Assembly: GCA_965115815.1 (NCBI GenBank) | Contig: OZ220465.1 | Coordinates: 1,116,001-1,180,000 of the forward strand | Source of the DNA: VXPW01 sp965115815 | Lineage (GTDB): Bacteria; Pseudomonadota; Alphaproteobacteria; TMED109 | DNA: 64,000 nt | Direction of reading: 5' to 3' | Shown here: in pieces, positions 47,973 through 57,419 of the stretch | Layout: each line of letters opens with the position of its first letter | Position numbering within the stretch: position 1 is the first letter of the stretch | Program-made: the position numbers and the translations under genes | Notes under the pieces: generated by a model | Seen by the model: only the letters and a program-made list of their open reading frames with translations | What the model was told of the DNA's origin: nothing | Databases searched by the model: none

Positions 47973-48800
47973 CATGATCGTTTCCGGGGCTGGGGGTCGG
48001 TATCCCAAGCTGCTGTGCGGACGCACGGCGTTGTAGTGACGGCGCCAGGATTCGATGAGAATCCGGGCCTCCTTCCGGGTGTGGAAGATCTCCCCGTTCA
48101 GGAGCTCGTCCCGCAGCCGTGCGTGGAAGCTTTCGATGAATCCGTTCTCCCAAGGGGACCCCGGCCGGATGAAGGCGGTGCGGGCGCCGGCTGCAGAGAT
48201 CCATCGCCGCACGGCCTTGGCGACGAACTCCGGGCCATTGTCGGAACGGATGGGGCCCGGCACGCCCCGCAGGAGGAACCGATCGCTCAGCACGTCGAGG
48301 ACGTCGTTCGAAGAGAGCGTGCGCCGGACCCGGATGGCCAGGCTCTCGCGGCGGAACTCGTCCAGCACGTTGAGCCTGCGGAAGGACCGGCCGTCCTCGG
48401 TCCGGTGATGCAGGAAGTCGTACGACCAGACGTGGTTCACCCGCTCGGCACGGAGCCGGACACAGGAGCCATCGTCGAGCCACCGTCGGCTCCGTTTCCG
48501 GGGTCGGGCAGGTACTTTCAGCCCCTCGCGCCGCCACAGGCGCTCGATCCTCTGGTCGTGGACCCGCCAGCCGGCGTCGTGCAGCAGGGCCGCGATGCGG
48601 CGGTAGCCGTAGCGGACCTGCTGGCGAGCCAGCTCAATCCTGTCCGCAATCAGACGCTTCTCGTCGGCACGGGGGCGCAGAACCCGGCGCTGGGTCGAGC
48701 GATGCTGCCCCAGCACCCGGCAGGCACGCCGTTCCGAGATCTCCATCCGACCACGGACATGATCGATGCATGGGCGACGACGCGAGGGGCTCAGAAGTTT
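47946..48800 (-). CDS. IS407-type transposase OrfB
   Basis: Catalytic integrase domain: HVWSYDFLHHRTEDG (first D), PIRSDNGPEFVA (second D) and ENGFIESFHARLRDELL (E). The first in-frame ATG is 48746 (MEISERRACRVLGQ), but homologous proteins begin at LSPSRRRPCIDHV, reached from orfA by a -1 shift near 48795-48800, where the coding strand reads GGGGAAAC. Intact. Confidence 0.87.
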   Translation of the reverse strand, partial: KLLSPSRRRPCIDHVRGRMEISERRACRVLGQHRSTQRRVLRPRADEKRLIADRIELARQQVRYGYRRIAALLHDAGWRVHDQRIERLWRREGLKVPARPRKRSRRWLDDGSCVRLRAERVNHVWSYDFLHHRTEDGRSFRRLNVLDEFRRESLAIRVRRTLSSNDVLDVLSDRFLLRGVPGPIRSDNGPEFVAKAVRRWISAAGARTAFIRPGSPWENGFIESFHARLRDELLNGEIFHTRKEARILIESWRRHYNAVRPHSSLGYRPPAPETIMPGWPAGGA

Positions 48801-49069
48801 CCCCGAGCCGCCTCCTCGAGAATCTGCTTGTCCAACGCCAGGTCGGAAACCGCCCGGCGCAGCCGCTCGTTCTCCTTCTCCAGGTCCTTCAGGCGGCGCA
48901 GCGGATCGCCGTTCATCCCGGCATACTCCTTGCGCCACCGGTAGAACGTGACCTCGCGGATCCCGACCCGACGGATCGCCTCCGCCATCGACAGGTCCTG
49001 GCCGTGCAGCACCTCCACCTGCCGTAGCAGGCGGACGATCGGGTCCGGCTTGTAACGCGTTCTGGCCAT
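48791..49069 (-). CDS. IS407-type transposase OrfA
   Basis: 92 residues: HTH with MAEAIRRVGIREVTFYRWR and a leucine-zipper segment LKDLEKENERLRRAVSDLAL, ending KQILEEAARGNF. Overlaps orfB in the other frame, as usual in this subgroup. Confidence 0.87.
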   Translation of the reverse strand: MARTRYKPDPIVRLLRQVEVLHGQDLSMAEAIRRVGIREVTFYRWRKEYAGMNGDPLRRLKDLEKENERLRRAVSDLALDKQILEEAARGNF

Positions 49070-49125
49070 GGTTGGCCCTCCTCATCCTGAACCTTAGGGT
49101 GGACCAGTTTCAGGGGGGCAGACCA

Positions 49126-49453
49126 CCCCATGCCCGCCCCATCGCCCGCGGCCGGCCTCGGCTGCCGCCGTCTTCCGCCCTCCGCCGGGCCGGCGCCGGG
49201 AGGTCGAAGGGCGCAGGATGGCCGGCATCGAGGGACGGCGAACCGCAGTTCGTTCCCTGTGGGATCCCGAAAGGTCCGGCGAACCCGGAAGTCCGCCCTC
49301 GACGGGGGTGCCGTCCGGGCCGAGCCGCCCGTTCCCGCCCGCCTGCCCGATCCGGAAGCTGGTATACAGGGCACGGGCTAGCGGCTCCGAGGTCACGGGC
49401 CCCACCGGACCCCTGATCCTGTCCCGACGTGCAGTGAAGGAGAGCCGACCCCC
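49126..49453. other. Gap between the mobile island and the TRAP permease
   Basis: 328 bp with no supported gene. The last 20 bp hold the ribosome site AAGGAGAG of dctQ. A dctP (binding protein) gene would be expected nearby and may have been displaced when the island formed. Confidence 0.4.
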
Positions 49454-50119
49454 ATGTCCACGACCCATGCTGCGGGCGCCGGCGCGCCCGACCGGCATCC
49501 CTTGGTGCGCTTCAGCCGCATCCTCGACCGCGGGCTTTCCCTCGCCGGCATGATCGGGGCTTGGCTGTCGATCCCGTTGATCTGCATCATCATTTTCGAC
49601 ATCGTGACGCGTCGGTTTCTGGTGCTGGGATCGACCAAGCTGCAGGAGATGGAATGGCACCTGCACGCGGCGCTGTTCCTGCTGGCGCTCGGTTTCGGGT
49701 ACCTGCGCAATTCCCATGTCCGGATCGAGGTGGTGCGCGAGCGGTTCCCGCAGATTTGGAAAGCCCGCCTCGAGGTCGCCGGAATCACCCTGTTCCTGAT
49801 TCCGTACGCGGCCTTGGTGATCTGGTTCGGCGTCGATTTCGCCGAACGGTCCTTCCACATGAACGAGGTTTCGTCGGCCCTGACCGGTCTCACCCATCGG
49901 TGGATCATCAAGTCGTTCGTGCCGCTGGGAATGCTGCTGCTGCTCGCGGCCGGGGTGGCGGTCCTGCTCCGGAACCTGGCGTACCTGCTGCTGCTCGAGA
50001 CCGGCCGGACGGAGGCCGCGCTCGAGCTGGCGAAGTCGCTGCCGGAGTTGCGCGATCCGGAGGAGGAACTGCGCGTGGCGGCGGTGCAGGAAGCGCAGGG
50101 CGTCGGGGGAGAGCGGTGA
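49454..50119 (+). CDS. dctQ: TRAP transporter small permease (DctQ)
   Basis: 221 residues with four hydrophobic helices (about 28-52, 68-85, 108-130, 155-180), the DctQ pattern, including IPLICIIIFDIVTRRFLV and the periplasm-facing loop HVRIEVVRERFP. Sodium-coupled uptake of a small organic acid or related solute together with DctM; the substrate is set by a periplasmic DctP that is not in the window. The stop overlaps the dctM start (TGATG). The C-terminal 40 residues are charged and cytoplasmic. Confidence 0.9.
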   Translation: MSTTHAAGAGAPDRHPLVRFSRILDRGLSLAGMIGAWLSIPLICIIIFDIVTRRFLVLGSTKLQEMEWHLHAALFLLALGFGYLRNSHVRIEVVRERFPQIWKARLEVAGITLFLIPYAALVIWFGVDFAERSFHMNEVSSALTGLTHRWIIKSFVPLGMLLLLAAGVAVLLRNLAYLLLLETGRTEAALELAKSLPELRDPEEELRVAAVQEAQGVGGER

Positions 50120-51486
50120 TGGACACCCTGGTCACCCTGATGCCGGTCCTGATGTTTCTGGTGCTGGCCATGCTCCTGTTCAGCGGCTTTCCGGTCGCGT
50201 TCGTGCTGGGGGGCGTGGCCCTCGGCTTCGGCTTCCTCGGCCTGGCGGCCGACGTGTTTTCGTTCATCGAGTTCTTCAACATCATTTCCCGCATCTGGGG
50301 CGGAGTCTGCGAGAATCTGATCCTGGTCGCCGTTCCCATGTTCATCTTCATGGGGACCATGCTGGAGCGGTCCGGTGTGGCCAACGACCTCCTGCACTGT
50401 CTGCAGGTCCTGCTCCGCCGGGTGCCGGGCGGCCTGGCCATGGCGGTCACGATCATGGGCACCATCATGGCCGCCACCACCGGAATCATCGGAGCGTCGG
50501 TGGTGATGATGACGCTGCTGGCGCTGCCGGTCATGCTGGAGCGCAACTACCACCCGTCGCTGGCCACCGGGACGATCAGTGCGTCGGGAACGCTCGGGAT
50601 TCTCATCCCGCCCTCGATCATGCTGGTGATCATGGCCGATCTGCTTTCGATCTCGGTCGGAACCCTGTTCGTGGCGGCCATCTTCCCCGGTCTCGTGCTC
50701 GCGTCGCTGTACATCGTCTACCTGTTCTTCCGCACCCGGCTCAACCCGACGCTGGCCCCGCCGCTGCCGGCTTCGGAGGGCCCGGACAGCCGCGCCGAGT
50801 TGCTGACCCTGGTCCTGCGGTCGTTCCTGCCGCCGATCTTCCTGATCATGCTGGTCCTGGGCTCCATCTTCGCCGGCGTGGCGACGCCCACCGAAGCCGC
50901 CGGGGTCGGTGCGCTGGGTTCGATTCTCCTCGCCCTGTTCAACCGCCGGCTGCGGACGGCGGTCCTGAAGGACGTGGTGGCGCGGACCGGCCTGACCTGC
51001 GCCATGATCTTCGGAATCTTCATCGGAGCGACCGCGTTTTCCTACGTGTTCCGGTCCCTCGGCGGAGACGACCTGATCCACGCGTTCGTCGAACACCTGG
51101 GGCTGGGTTCGTGGGGCATCCTGTTCCTCATGATGGGGATGGTGTTCCTGCTGGGTTTCTTCTTCGACTGGGTCGAGATCACGCTGATCGTGCTGCCGCT
51201 GTTCGCCCCGATCATGGAGACCCTCGATTTCGGTACCCACGTCGCCGCCGGACTGGTCATTCCGTGGGTGGCCGTGCTGATTGCCGTGAACCTCCAGACG
51301 TCCTTCCTGACGCCGCCGTTCGGCTTCGCGCTGTTCTACCTGAAGGGTGTGGCGCCGCCCACGGTCAAGATCCAGATGGTCTACCGGGGCATCATCCCGT
51401 TCGTCCTGCTCCAGTTGGTGGGGCTCGCCCTCGTCATCGGCTTTCCGGAGATCGCCCTGTGGCTGCCCGGCGCGCTCCTGGACTGA
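50119..51486 (+). CDS. dctM: TRAP transporter large permease (DctM)
   Basis: 455 residues, about 11-12 hydrophobic helices. Recognisable DctM segments include FSGFPVAFVLGGVAL, MFIFMGTMLERSGVAND, GTLGILIPPSIMLVI, GVATPTEAAGVGALGS and FLTPPFGFALFYLKGV. It forms the sodium-driven transport channel with DctQ. Translationally coupled to dctQ; an alpha/beta hydrolase gene follows 58 bp after its stop. Confidence 0.92.
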   Translation: MDTLVTLMPVLMFLVLAMLLFSGFPVAFVLGGVALGFGFLGLAADVFSFIEFFNIISRIWGGVCENLILVAVPMFIFMGTMLERSGVANDLLHCLQVLLRRVPGGLAMAVTIMGTIMAATTGIIGASVVMMTLLALPVMLERNYHPSLATGTISASGTLGILIPPSIMLVIMADLLSISVGTLFVAAIFPGLVLASLYIVYLFFRTRLNPTLAPPLPASEGPDSRAELLTLVLRSFLPPIFLIMLVLGSIFAGVATPTEAAGVGALGSILLALFNRRLRTAVLKDVVARTGLTCAMIFGIFIGATAFSYVFRSLGGDDLIHAFVEHLGLGSWGILFLMMGMVFLLGFFFDWVEITLIVLPLFAPIMETLDFGTHVAAGLVIPWVAVLIAVNLQTSFLTPPFGFALFYLKGVAPPTVKIQMVYRGIIPFVLLQLVGLALVIGFPEIALWLPGALLD

Positions 51487-51544
51487 CGCCGGCGAACGCC
51501 GGATCCGGCCAGAACCGCCGGAAGCCCGGGGAGCGGGCGCGACC

Positions 51545-52510
51545 GTGGCGGTAGCCGTGCTGCGGACCCCGGACGACCGGTTCGAGGGACTTCCCGGGTG
51601 GACCTTTCCCCCGCGCTATCTGGAAGCGGTGCCCGGGTTCCCGGTCGGCCCGCCGGTTCGCCTGCACTACGTGGACGAAGGCGAGGCGCAGGCGGCCGGT
51701 GCGCTCACGTTCCTGCTGCTGCACGGGTATCCGACCTGGGGGTATCTCTACCGGCACCTCATTCCCGAGATCGTGCGGCAGGGGCATCGTGCAGTCGCTC
51801 CGGACCTGCCGGGATTCGGCCGGTCCGACAAGCCGGCCGACCCGGACGCCTACACGTTCGAGGGCCTGCGTTCCGGCCTGGTCGCGCTGATCGAGCGCCT
51901 CGACCTCCGCAACCTGGTGCTGATCGTGCACGAGTGGGGCGGTTCGCTCGGCCTGACGATTCCGTGTACGATGCCCGACCGGTTCGTCGGCCTCGTGTGC
52001 TTCAACACGTGGCTGCCCACCGGCCGGCGGCCGCTGCCGGACGGCTACCGCAACTGGCTGGCCACGGCCCGTTCGGAGCCGGACCTGAACGTCCGGTCGC
52101 TGATGGCGCGCACCAACCGCATCCTCACGCTGGCCCAGTGCAACGCCTATCACGCACCGTTTCCGGACGCCGCCCACAAGGCGGCGATCACGGCGCTGCC
52201 GCGGATCTTCCCGACCGCGCCGGACGATCCCGGCGCGGATCTCGGACAGACGGCGGAAGCTTGGTGGAGGGACGAGTACGACGGGTTCTCGATGCTGCTC
52301 GCGGGCATGCGGGATCCCATCCTGCCGCCCGATTCGATGCGCGGGCTCGCCGACCGCATCCGGGGCCTGGAAGCGCCGGTGGCGGTGGGCAACGCCGGCC
52401 ATTTCGTGCCGGAATGGGGCCCGGAATTCGCGTCCGACGTCGTCGCGGAGGCAGCCGCCCTCCGCCGGCGGCAGCTGGCGGCGTCGGACGCCGGCGGCGC
52501 GCGGACATGA
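51545..52510 (+). CDS. Haloalkane dehalogenase-like alpha/beta hydrolase with Glu at the nucleophile position
   Basis: 321 residues from GTG 51545. Close to haloalkane dehalogenases over its length: LRTPDDRFEGLPGWTF at the start, LLLHGYPTWGYLYR (oxyanion region), APDLPGFGRSDKP, and GHFVPEWGPEFA with the catalytic histidine. The elbow reads IVHEWGGSLGL: residue 130 is Glu (GAG) where these enzymes have the nucleophilic Asp (HDWGG). That change should prevent the usual ester mechanism or slow it strongly, so activity is uncertain. It ends in an ATGA overlap with mnmA. Confidence 0.85.
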   Translation: MAVAVLRTPDDRFEGLPGWTFPPRYLEAVPGFPVGPPVRLHYVDEGEAQAAGALTFLLLHGYPTWGYLYRHLIPEIVRQGHRAVAPDLPGFGRSDKPADPDAYTFEGLRSGLVALIERLDLRNLVLIVHEWGGSLGLTIPCTMPDRFVGLVCFNTWLPTGRRPLPDGYRNWLATARSEPDLNVRSLMARTNRILTLAQCNAYHAPFPDAAHKAAITALPRIFPTAPDDPGADLGQTAEAWWRDEYDGFSMLLAGMRDPILPPDSMRGLADRIRGLEAPVAVGNAGHFVPEWGPEFASDVVAEAAALRRRQLAASDAGGART

Positions 52511-53640
52511 AGCGCCGGGCGCGGGTCGTGGTCGCCATGTCGGGCGGGGTCGACAGTTCCGTGGTCGCGGCGATGCTGCACGGCGCGGGTCACGAGGTCA
52601 TCGGCGTGACCCTGCATCTGTACGGCCGCGGCGGGCGGGCCGCCGCCGCGAAGACCTGCTGCTCGGGCCAGGACGTGTACGACGCGCGCCGCGTGGCGGA
52701 CCGTCTCGGCATTCCGCACTACGTGCTCGACTACGAGAAGCGCTTCCGCACCCGGGTCGTGCAGGATTTCGCGGACCGCTACGCCGAGGGCGTCACGCCG
52801 GTGCCATGCGTGCGCTGCAACCAGCGGGTGAAGTTCCGCGACCTGCTGCAGACCGCTCTCGGGCTGGATGCCGACTGGATGGCGACCGGCCACTATGTGC
52901 GGCGGGTGGACGGGGCGGGCGGGCCGGAACTGCACCGGGCGGCCGATCCCGCCAAGGACCAGAGCTATTTCCTCTTCGCTACCGAGCGGGGCCAACTGGA
53001 ACGGCTGCGCTTTCCCTTGGGGGATTTTTCCAAGGAGCGGACGCGGAAGGCGGCGGCGGCGGCGGGGATCGGCGTGGCCGGGAAGCCGGAAAGCCAGGAC
53101 CTCTGCTTCGTTCCCGGCGGCAACTACCGCGAGGTCGTCCGCCGGCTGCGCCCCGACGCGGCGGCGGAGGGCGAGATCGTGCACGTCGACGGACGCGTGC
53201 TGGGCCGGCACTCCGGCATTGTCGGCTTCACGGTCGGCCAGCGCCGCGGCTTGGGGGTCACGGAGCCCGGCCGGCCGCTCTACGTGATCCGGATCGACGC
53301 GCTCGAACGACGCGTCGTGGTGGGTCCGAAGACGGCGCTCGGGGTCTCCGGCGTCACGATTCACGACGTGAACTGGATGGCCGACGAACCGCCGGAGGAA
53401 GGGGCCCGGACGGACGACATCCTGGTGCGCGTACGCTCGACCCACCGGGGCGCCCGCGGGCGGGTCCGGCTGCTGGCCGGTGGTCGGGCCGAAGTGACGT
53501 TTCGATCCCCGGAGCGGGCGGTGGCCCCGGGCCAGGCGGCGGTGTTCTATCGCGGCTCTCGGGTCCTGGGCGGGGGCTGGATCGAGCCGCGACCGTGCTG
53601 GCCGTCCGGGCCGGACGACCCCGGGGAACACCGCGCGTGA
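52507..53640 (+). CDS. mnmA: tRNA-specific 2-thiouridylase MnmA
   Basis: Adds sulfur to U34 of Lys, Glu and Gln tRNAs; a Gln-UUG tRNA gene lies 3 kb downstream. 377 residues: the PP-loop MSGGVDSSVVAAML at residues 10-23, the first catalytic cysteine in TPVPCVRCNQRVKF, the second in GKPESQDLCFVPGG, and VGFTVGQRRGLGV. The start overlaps the dehalogenase stop and the end overlaps ybdK. Confidence 0.95.
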   Translation: MKRRARVVVAMSGGVDSSVVAAMLHGAGHEVIGVTLHLYGRGGRAAAAKTCCSGQDVYDARRVADRLGIPHYVLDYEKRFRTRVVQDFADRYAEGVTPVPCVRCNQRVKFRDLLQTALGLDADWMATGHYVRRVDGAGGPELHRAADPAKDQSYFLFATERGQLERLRFPLGDFSKERTRKAAAAAGIGVAGKPESQDLCFVPGGNYREVVRRLRPDAAAEGEIVHVDGRVLGRHSGIVGFTVGQRRGLGVTEPGRPLYVIRIDALERRVVVGPKTALGVSGVTIHDVNWMADEPPEEGARTDDILVRVRSTHRGARGRVRLLAGGRAEVTFRSPERAVAPGQAAVFYRGSRVLGGGWIEPRPCWPSGPDDPGEHRA

Positions 53641-54788
53641 GCGTCGCGTCCGGGTTCACGCTGGGAGTCGAGGAAGAGCTCTTTCTTGTGGACCGGGAGT
53701 CCCTCGATCTGGTTCCCGATCCCGATCCCCGCCTGCTCGAGGCCTGCTCCGAACTCCGGGACGTGGGCCAGGTCGTGCCCGAACTCCTGCGCTCGCAGAT
53801 CGAACTGAACTCGCCGGTCTGCCGGTCGGTAGCGGAGGTCCGGGAGGCCCTCCTGGTCCTTCGCCGGACCGTCCTCGACCTCGCCGACCGGTTCGAAGTC
53901 GGCCTGATGGCGGCGTCGACGCATCCCTTCGCGGCCTGGGAGAGCCAGGTGGTGACCCCGCGGGACCGCTACCGCGAATTCACGGTCATGTACCAGTCGG
54001 TCCTCCGGCAGCTGCTGGCGAGCGGCATGCACGTGCATGCCGGTTTCGGGACTCCCGATGAGCGCGTGCAGGTGATGACGGCGATGCGGCGCTACCTGCC
54101 CGTCTTCCTGGCGCTGTCCGGGTCGTCGCCGTTCAGCGGCGGCCATGTCACCGGGTTCAAGTCGTCGCGCATGAACCTTATGGCGGCGCTGCCGCGCACC
54201 GGCATCCCGCCGGTCCTCTCGTCCTGGGCGGACTACGACCGGATCGTGGAGAACTACCGCCGTCTCGAATTCGTCCGGGACGGTTCGGAGATCTGGTGGG
54301 ACCTCCGCCCTTCGGCCCGGTTCCCGACCCTGGAACTGCGAATCGTCGACGTGTGTCCCGACATCGACGACGCCATGGCCATCGTGGCCTTGTACGCCTG
54401 TCTGGTCCGGCACCTGCTGGCGGCCGCCCGCGCCGGCCGGCCGCCCGAGGGCCCGCCCCCGGAAATCATCGAGCAGAACCGGTGGCTGGCCCAGCGGTAC
54501 GGCGTGGTGGCGTTCCTGGCCGACTTCGAGACCGGGGTCCGCGCCGACCTCGTCGACTACATCGACGGACTGCTGGACATGCTGAAGGAGGATGCGGCTG
54601 CACTGGACTGCGAAAGCGCGCTGATGCACGCTCGCACCATCATTCGCGAGGGCAGCAGCGCCGACCGGCAGCTGGATCACTTCCGGCTGCGACGGCTCGA
54701 AGGGGACGGCGTCCGGGAGGCCCTCCAATCGGTGGCGCAGCTGCTCGTTGCCGAGACCCGCCGGAGCGCGGCGGCGGCCGGTTCGTGA
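53637..54788 (+). CDS. ybdK: Glutamate-cysteine ligase type 2 (YbdK-like carboxylate-amine ligase)
   Basis: 383 residues. The N-terminal TLGVEEELFLVD and PELLRSQIELNSPVC, then GMHVHAGFGTPDERVQVM, and PTLELRIVDVCPDIDDA are the ATP- and metal-binding segments of the family. Members ligate glutamate to cysteine weakly or act on related substrates. The GTG start at 53637 overlaps the mnmA stop (GTGA), so dehalogenase, mnmA and ybdK form one coupled unit. It converges with nadK. Confidence 0.88.
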   Translation: MSVASGFTLGVEEELFLVDRESLDLVPDPDPRLLEACSELRDVGQVVPELLRSQIELNSPVCRSVAEVREALLVLRRTVLDLADRFEVGLMAASTHPFAAWESQVVTPRDRYREFTVMYQSVLRQLLASGMHVHAGFGTPDERVQVMTAMRRYLPVFLALSGSSPFSGGHVTGFKSSRMNLMAALPRTGIPPVLSSWADYDRIVENYRRLEFVRDGSEIWWDLRPSARFPTLELRIVDVCPDIDDAMAIVALYACLVRHLLAAARAGRPPEGPPPEIIEQNRWLAQRYGVVAFLADFETGVRADLVDYIDGLLDMLKEDAAALDCESALMHARTIIREGSSADRQLDHFRLRRLEGDGVREALQSVAQLLVAETRRSAAAAGS

Positions 54789-54794
54789 AACCGG
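54778..54794. terminator. Short hairpin between convergent ybdK and nadK
   Basis: CCGGTT-CGTGA-AACCGG spans the ybdK stop and ends one base before the nadK stop. Only 6 bp and no T-run, so it is a tentative bidirectional terminator. Confidence 0.35.
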
Positions 54795-55559
54795 TCAGGG
54801 ACTGAACTGCTCGGCAAGAATGCGTTCCTCCAGATGGTGTTCGGGATCGAACAGCAGTGTGAGGTCCGTGGACCGGTCGGAGCCCACTGCGACCGTCTGG
54901 ACGTGACGAACCTCGAGCTCGCTTGCGGTGGCGCTGACCGGGCGCTGGTCGGATTCCCGGACCTCGAAGACGACCCGGGCCGACTCGGGCAGCAGGGCCC
55001 CGCGCCACCGCCGGGGTCGGAAGGGGCAGATTGGCGTGAGTGCCAGCAACGGCGTGCCCAGCGGCAGGATCGGACCTTGGGCGGACAGGTTGTAGGCCGT
55101 GCTGCCGGCGGGCGTGGAGACCAGCACGCCGTCGCAGGACAGGGCCGCGAGGCGTTCGCGGCCGTCCACCAGGATTCGGATGCGGGCGGTCATGCGCGTC
55201 TGCCGCAGCAGCGAGACCTCGTTGATGGCGAGCCCCGTGCGGTGCTCCCCGGCGGCGGTGACGGCATCCATGCGCAAGGGGTGAATGACCGCGGCCCGCG
55301 CCGCGCCCAGCCGGGCGTCCAGGTCGTCCTCGCGGAAGCGGTTCATCAGGAATCCGACGGTCCCGCGGTTCATTCCGTAGATCCGCTTGCCCTCCGGACC
55401 CCACCGGGACAGGGCGTTCAGCATCATGCCGTCCCCGCCCAGCACGACAATGATGTCGGCCTCGGCCGGGGGCACGTGATCGTAGCGGCGGCCGAGGGTG
55501 GCCCGCGCCGACCGGGCGGCGTCCGTGGGCGCCGCGACGAATGCGATCGGTGTGGGCAT
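54795..55559 (-). CDS. nadK: NAD kinase
   Basis: Phosphorylates NAD to NADP. 254 residues: VVLGGDGMMLNALSRWG, GMNRGTVGFLMN and DGVLVSTPAGSTAYNLSA are the GGDG, NE/D-region and substrate motifs. It follows moaA by 32 bp on the same strand, a pairing common in alphaproteobacteria. Confidence 0.94.
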   Translation of the reverse strand: MPTPIAFVAAPTDAARSARATLGRRYDHVPPAEADIIVVLGGDGMMLNALSRWGPEGKRIYGMNRGTVGFLMNRFREDDLDARLGAARAAVIHPLRMDAVTAAGEHRTGLAINEVSLLRQTRMTARIRILVDGRERLAALSCDGVLVSTPAGSTAYNLSAQGPILPLGTPLLALTPICPFRPRRWRGALLPESARVVFEVRESDQRPVSATASELEVRHVQTVAVGSDRSTDLTLLFDPEHHLEERILAEQFSP

Positions 55560-55591
55560 GGCGCGCGGGGCCGGGAGGCGGCAGCGCGGCC

Positions 55592-56605
55592 CTATCCGCC
55601 GGTGACGCTCATGTGGCGGGCGACCGAGGGGGTGCGCTCGCGTCGGCTGATGACGAAATCGTGTCCCTTGGGCTTGCGGCCGATGGCTTCGGTGACGGCG
55701 GCGCGCAGCCGGTCGTCGTCGTCGGTGGAACGCAGCACCTCGCGGAGGTCGGCGCGGTCGTCCTGGCCGAGGCACAGGTAGAGCGTCCCGGTGCAGGTCA
55801 GGCGGACGCGGTTGCAGGATTCGCAGAAGTTGTGGGTCATGGGCGTGATGAAGCCGACGCGCCCGCCGGTCCGCAGGGCCCGGAAATAGCGTGCCGGCCC
55901 GCCGGTCCGGTAGCTGAGTTCCTCCAGCCCGTAGCGGTCGCGCAGACGGGCCCGCACCATCGACAGCGGCAGGTACTGATCGGCCCGGTCGTCCGAGATG
56001 TCCCCCATCGGCATCGTTTCGATCAGCGTGAAGTCGAATCCCCGATGGTGGCACCATTCCAGCATCGCCGGAATCTCGTCCTCGTTGACGCCCTTCAGGG
56101 CCACCGTGTTGATCTTGACGTGCAGCCCCGCTTCCGTCGCGGCCTCGATTCCGTCCAGCACCCGGTCGAGGCGGCCCCATCGGGTGACCGCGCTGAATCG
56201 TTCGGGGTCGAGCGTGTCGAGCGAGACGTTGACCCTGCGCACGCCGGCGGCATGCAACGCCACGGCATGACGACGGAGCTGGGATCCGTTCGTGGTCAGC
56301 GTAAGCTCCTCCAGCCCCCCTTCGCCCAGCATCGCGCCGAGGTCGCGAAAGAGCTGCATCACGTTCTTGCGCACCAGCGGCTCCCCGCCGGTCAGGCGGA
56401 GCTTGCGCACGCCCAGCGAGACGAAGACGCCGCACAGGCGACGGAGCTCATCCAGCGACAGGACATCCCGTTTCGGGAGAAACGTCATGTCTTCCGACAT
56501 GCAGTAGACGCAACGGAAGTCGCAGCGGTCGGTGACCGAGACCCGCAGATAGGTGATGCCGCGACCGTAGGGATCGATCACCGGCATGGCCGGGCCATTC
56601 GACAT
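55592..56605 (-). CDS. moaA: GTP 3',8-cyclase MoaA
   Basis: Radical SAM enzyme for the first step of molybdenum cofactor synthesis. 337 residues: VTDRCDFRCVYCMSE (C-x3-C-x2-C), LTGGEPLVRK, SLDTLDPERFSAVTR, the second cluster ligands in NFCESCNRVRLTCTGTLYLC, and the C-terminal GG. The ATG at 56605 has GGGAG upstream at a normal distance; longer frames have no such site. Confidence 0.95.
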   Translation of the reverse strand: MSNGPAMPVIDPYGRGITYLRVSVTDRCDFRCVYCMSEDMTFLPKRDVLSLDELRRLCGVFVSLGVRKLRLTGGEPLVRKNVMQLFRDLGAMLGEGGLEELTLTTNGSQLRRHAVALHAAGVRRVNVSLDTLDPERFSAVTRWGRLDRVLDGIEAATEAGLHVKINTVALKGVNEDEIPAMLEWCHHRGFDFTLIETMPMGDISDDRADQYLPLSMVRARLRDRYGLEELSYRTGGPARYFRALRTGGRVGFITPMTHNFCESCNRVRLTCTGTLYLCLGQDDRADLREVLRSTDDDDRLRAAVTEAIGRKPKGHDFVISRRERTPSVARHMSVTGG

Positions 56606-56735
56606 AGGCAGCTCCCAGTGTGGACGCCCGGCAACTATATACCAGTGGATATAATCCGGGCAAGCGGCCGGGGTCAGTGCCGGTCCGGAGAACGTGGCCC
56701 GACCGGCACGGGCGCGACCTGCCGGCACTCCGTGG

Positions 56736-56806
56736 CTGGGCGGGCTGGACTCGAACCAGCATTTGCGGGACCAAAACCCGCCGTCCTGCCATTGGACGAC
56801 CGCCCA
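56736..56806 (-). tRNA. tRNA-Gln (UUG)
   Basis: Minus-strand cloverleaf of 71 nt: acceptor TGGGCGG/CCGCCCA with discriminator G, D-arm GTCC/GGAC, anticodon stem GCGGG/CCCGC with loop TTTTGGT, T-arm GCTGG-TTCGAGT-CCAGC. CCA is not encoded. Confidence 0.95.
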
Positions 56807-56828
56807 AGCCGAGGGGTTCGCGGCGTGG

Positions 56829-56903
56829 TCGGAGCGGCCGGATTTGAACCGGCGACCCCTTGTCCCCCAGACAAGTGCGCTAACCAGGCTGCGCCACGCT
56901 CCG
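56829..56903 (-). tRNA. tRNA-Pro (GGG)
   Basis: Minus-strand cloverleaf: acceptor CGGAGCG/CGCTCCG with discriminator A, anticodon stem CTTGT/ACAAG with loop CTGGGGG, T-arm GCCGG-TTCAAAT-CCGGC. It lies 22 bp upstream of the Gln tRNA on the same strand, so they are probably co-transcribed. Confidence 0.95.
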
Positions 56904-57419
56904 CCATGCTCGGACGGTCAGGATATACGGCATCGGACCGGCGACAAGGCCGGAAGGACCGGCGGCCAAGACCTTTCTTTTGCCGGGCCTGTGGACTGCT
57001 GATGTGACAGGGACCGGGCATGGTTGAGGCGCCCGGGGTTCCCTGTGGGCCGGTTTCCGTGGTCCCTGCTGGTGCATCAGGGCTCACCGGGCACGCTGTT
57101 TCGAGGGTTCGGGCAGAGCGGTCCGGTGGTGCCGTCCGGCGGCGCGTTCCCGGCTGATGGCGCGGGTCCGGAGCGAAGGTTCCTTCGCCGGGCGGGGTGC
57201 GAATCGCGTCGAGCGCGTCCCGGGCGCGGGCGGCGGAATGCCGGTGGGCCTCGGGCCTATCTTGGAAGTGTCCACCGCAGCGCACGATGGCGAGGGCGGC
57301 GTGGGTCTGGCAGGAGAGGTGGCGCGGCCGAGGGCGCACAGGGACCCTGCAGCGGTCCTCGTCGCAGAGGAAGCCGCCGCATTACGCAGTGCCGTCGATT
57401 CTCCATGACCCAAGGGTCA
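56904..57419. other. About 500 bp without a supported gene
   Basis: Between the tRNA pair, a common insertion point for islands, and the ISAs1 remnant. Frames on both strands are short and lack motifs. It contains the presumed tRNA promoter, but no clear -35/-10 pair was identified. Confidence 0.4.

Larger units (their letters stand above)
47867..49125 (-). mobile_element. IS3-family (IS407-type) insertion sequence, 1259 bp
   Basis: Ends TGGCCTGCCCCC (47867) and, complemented, TGGTCTGCCCCCC (49125), with orfA and orfB on the minus strand. An orphan piece of the left end is at 33751-33839. No matching target duplication is seen. Confidence 0.85.
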
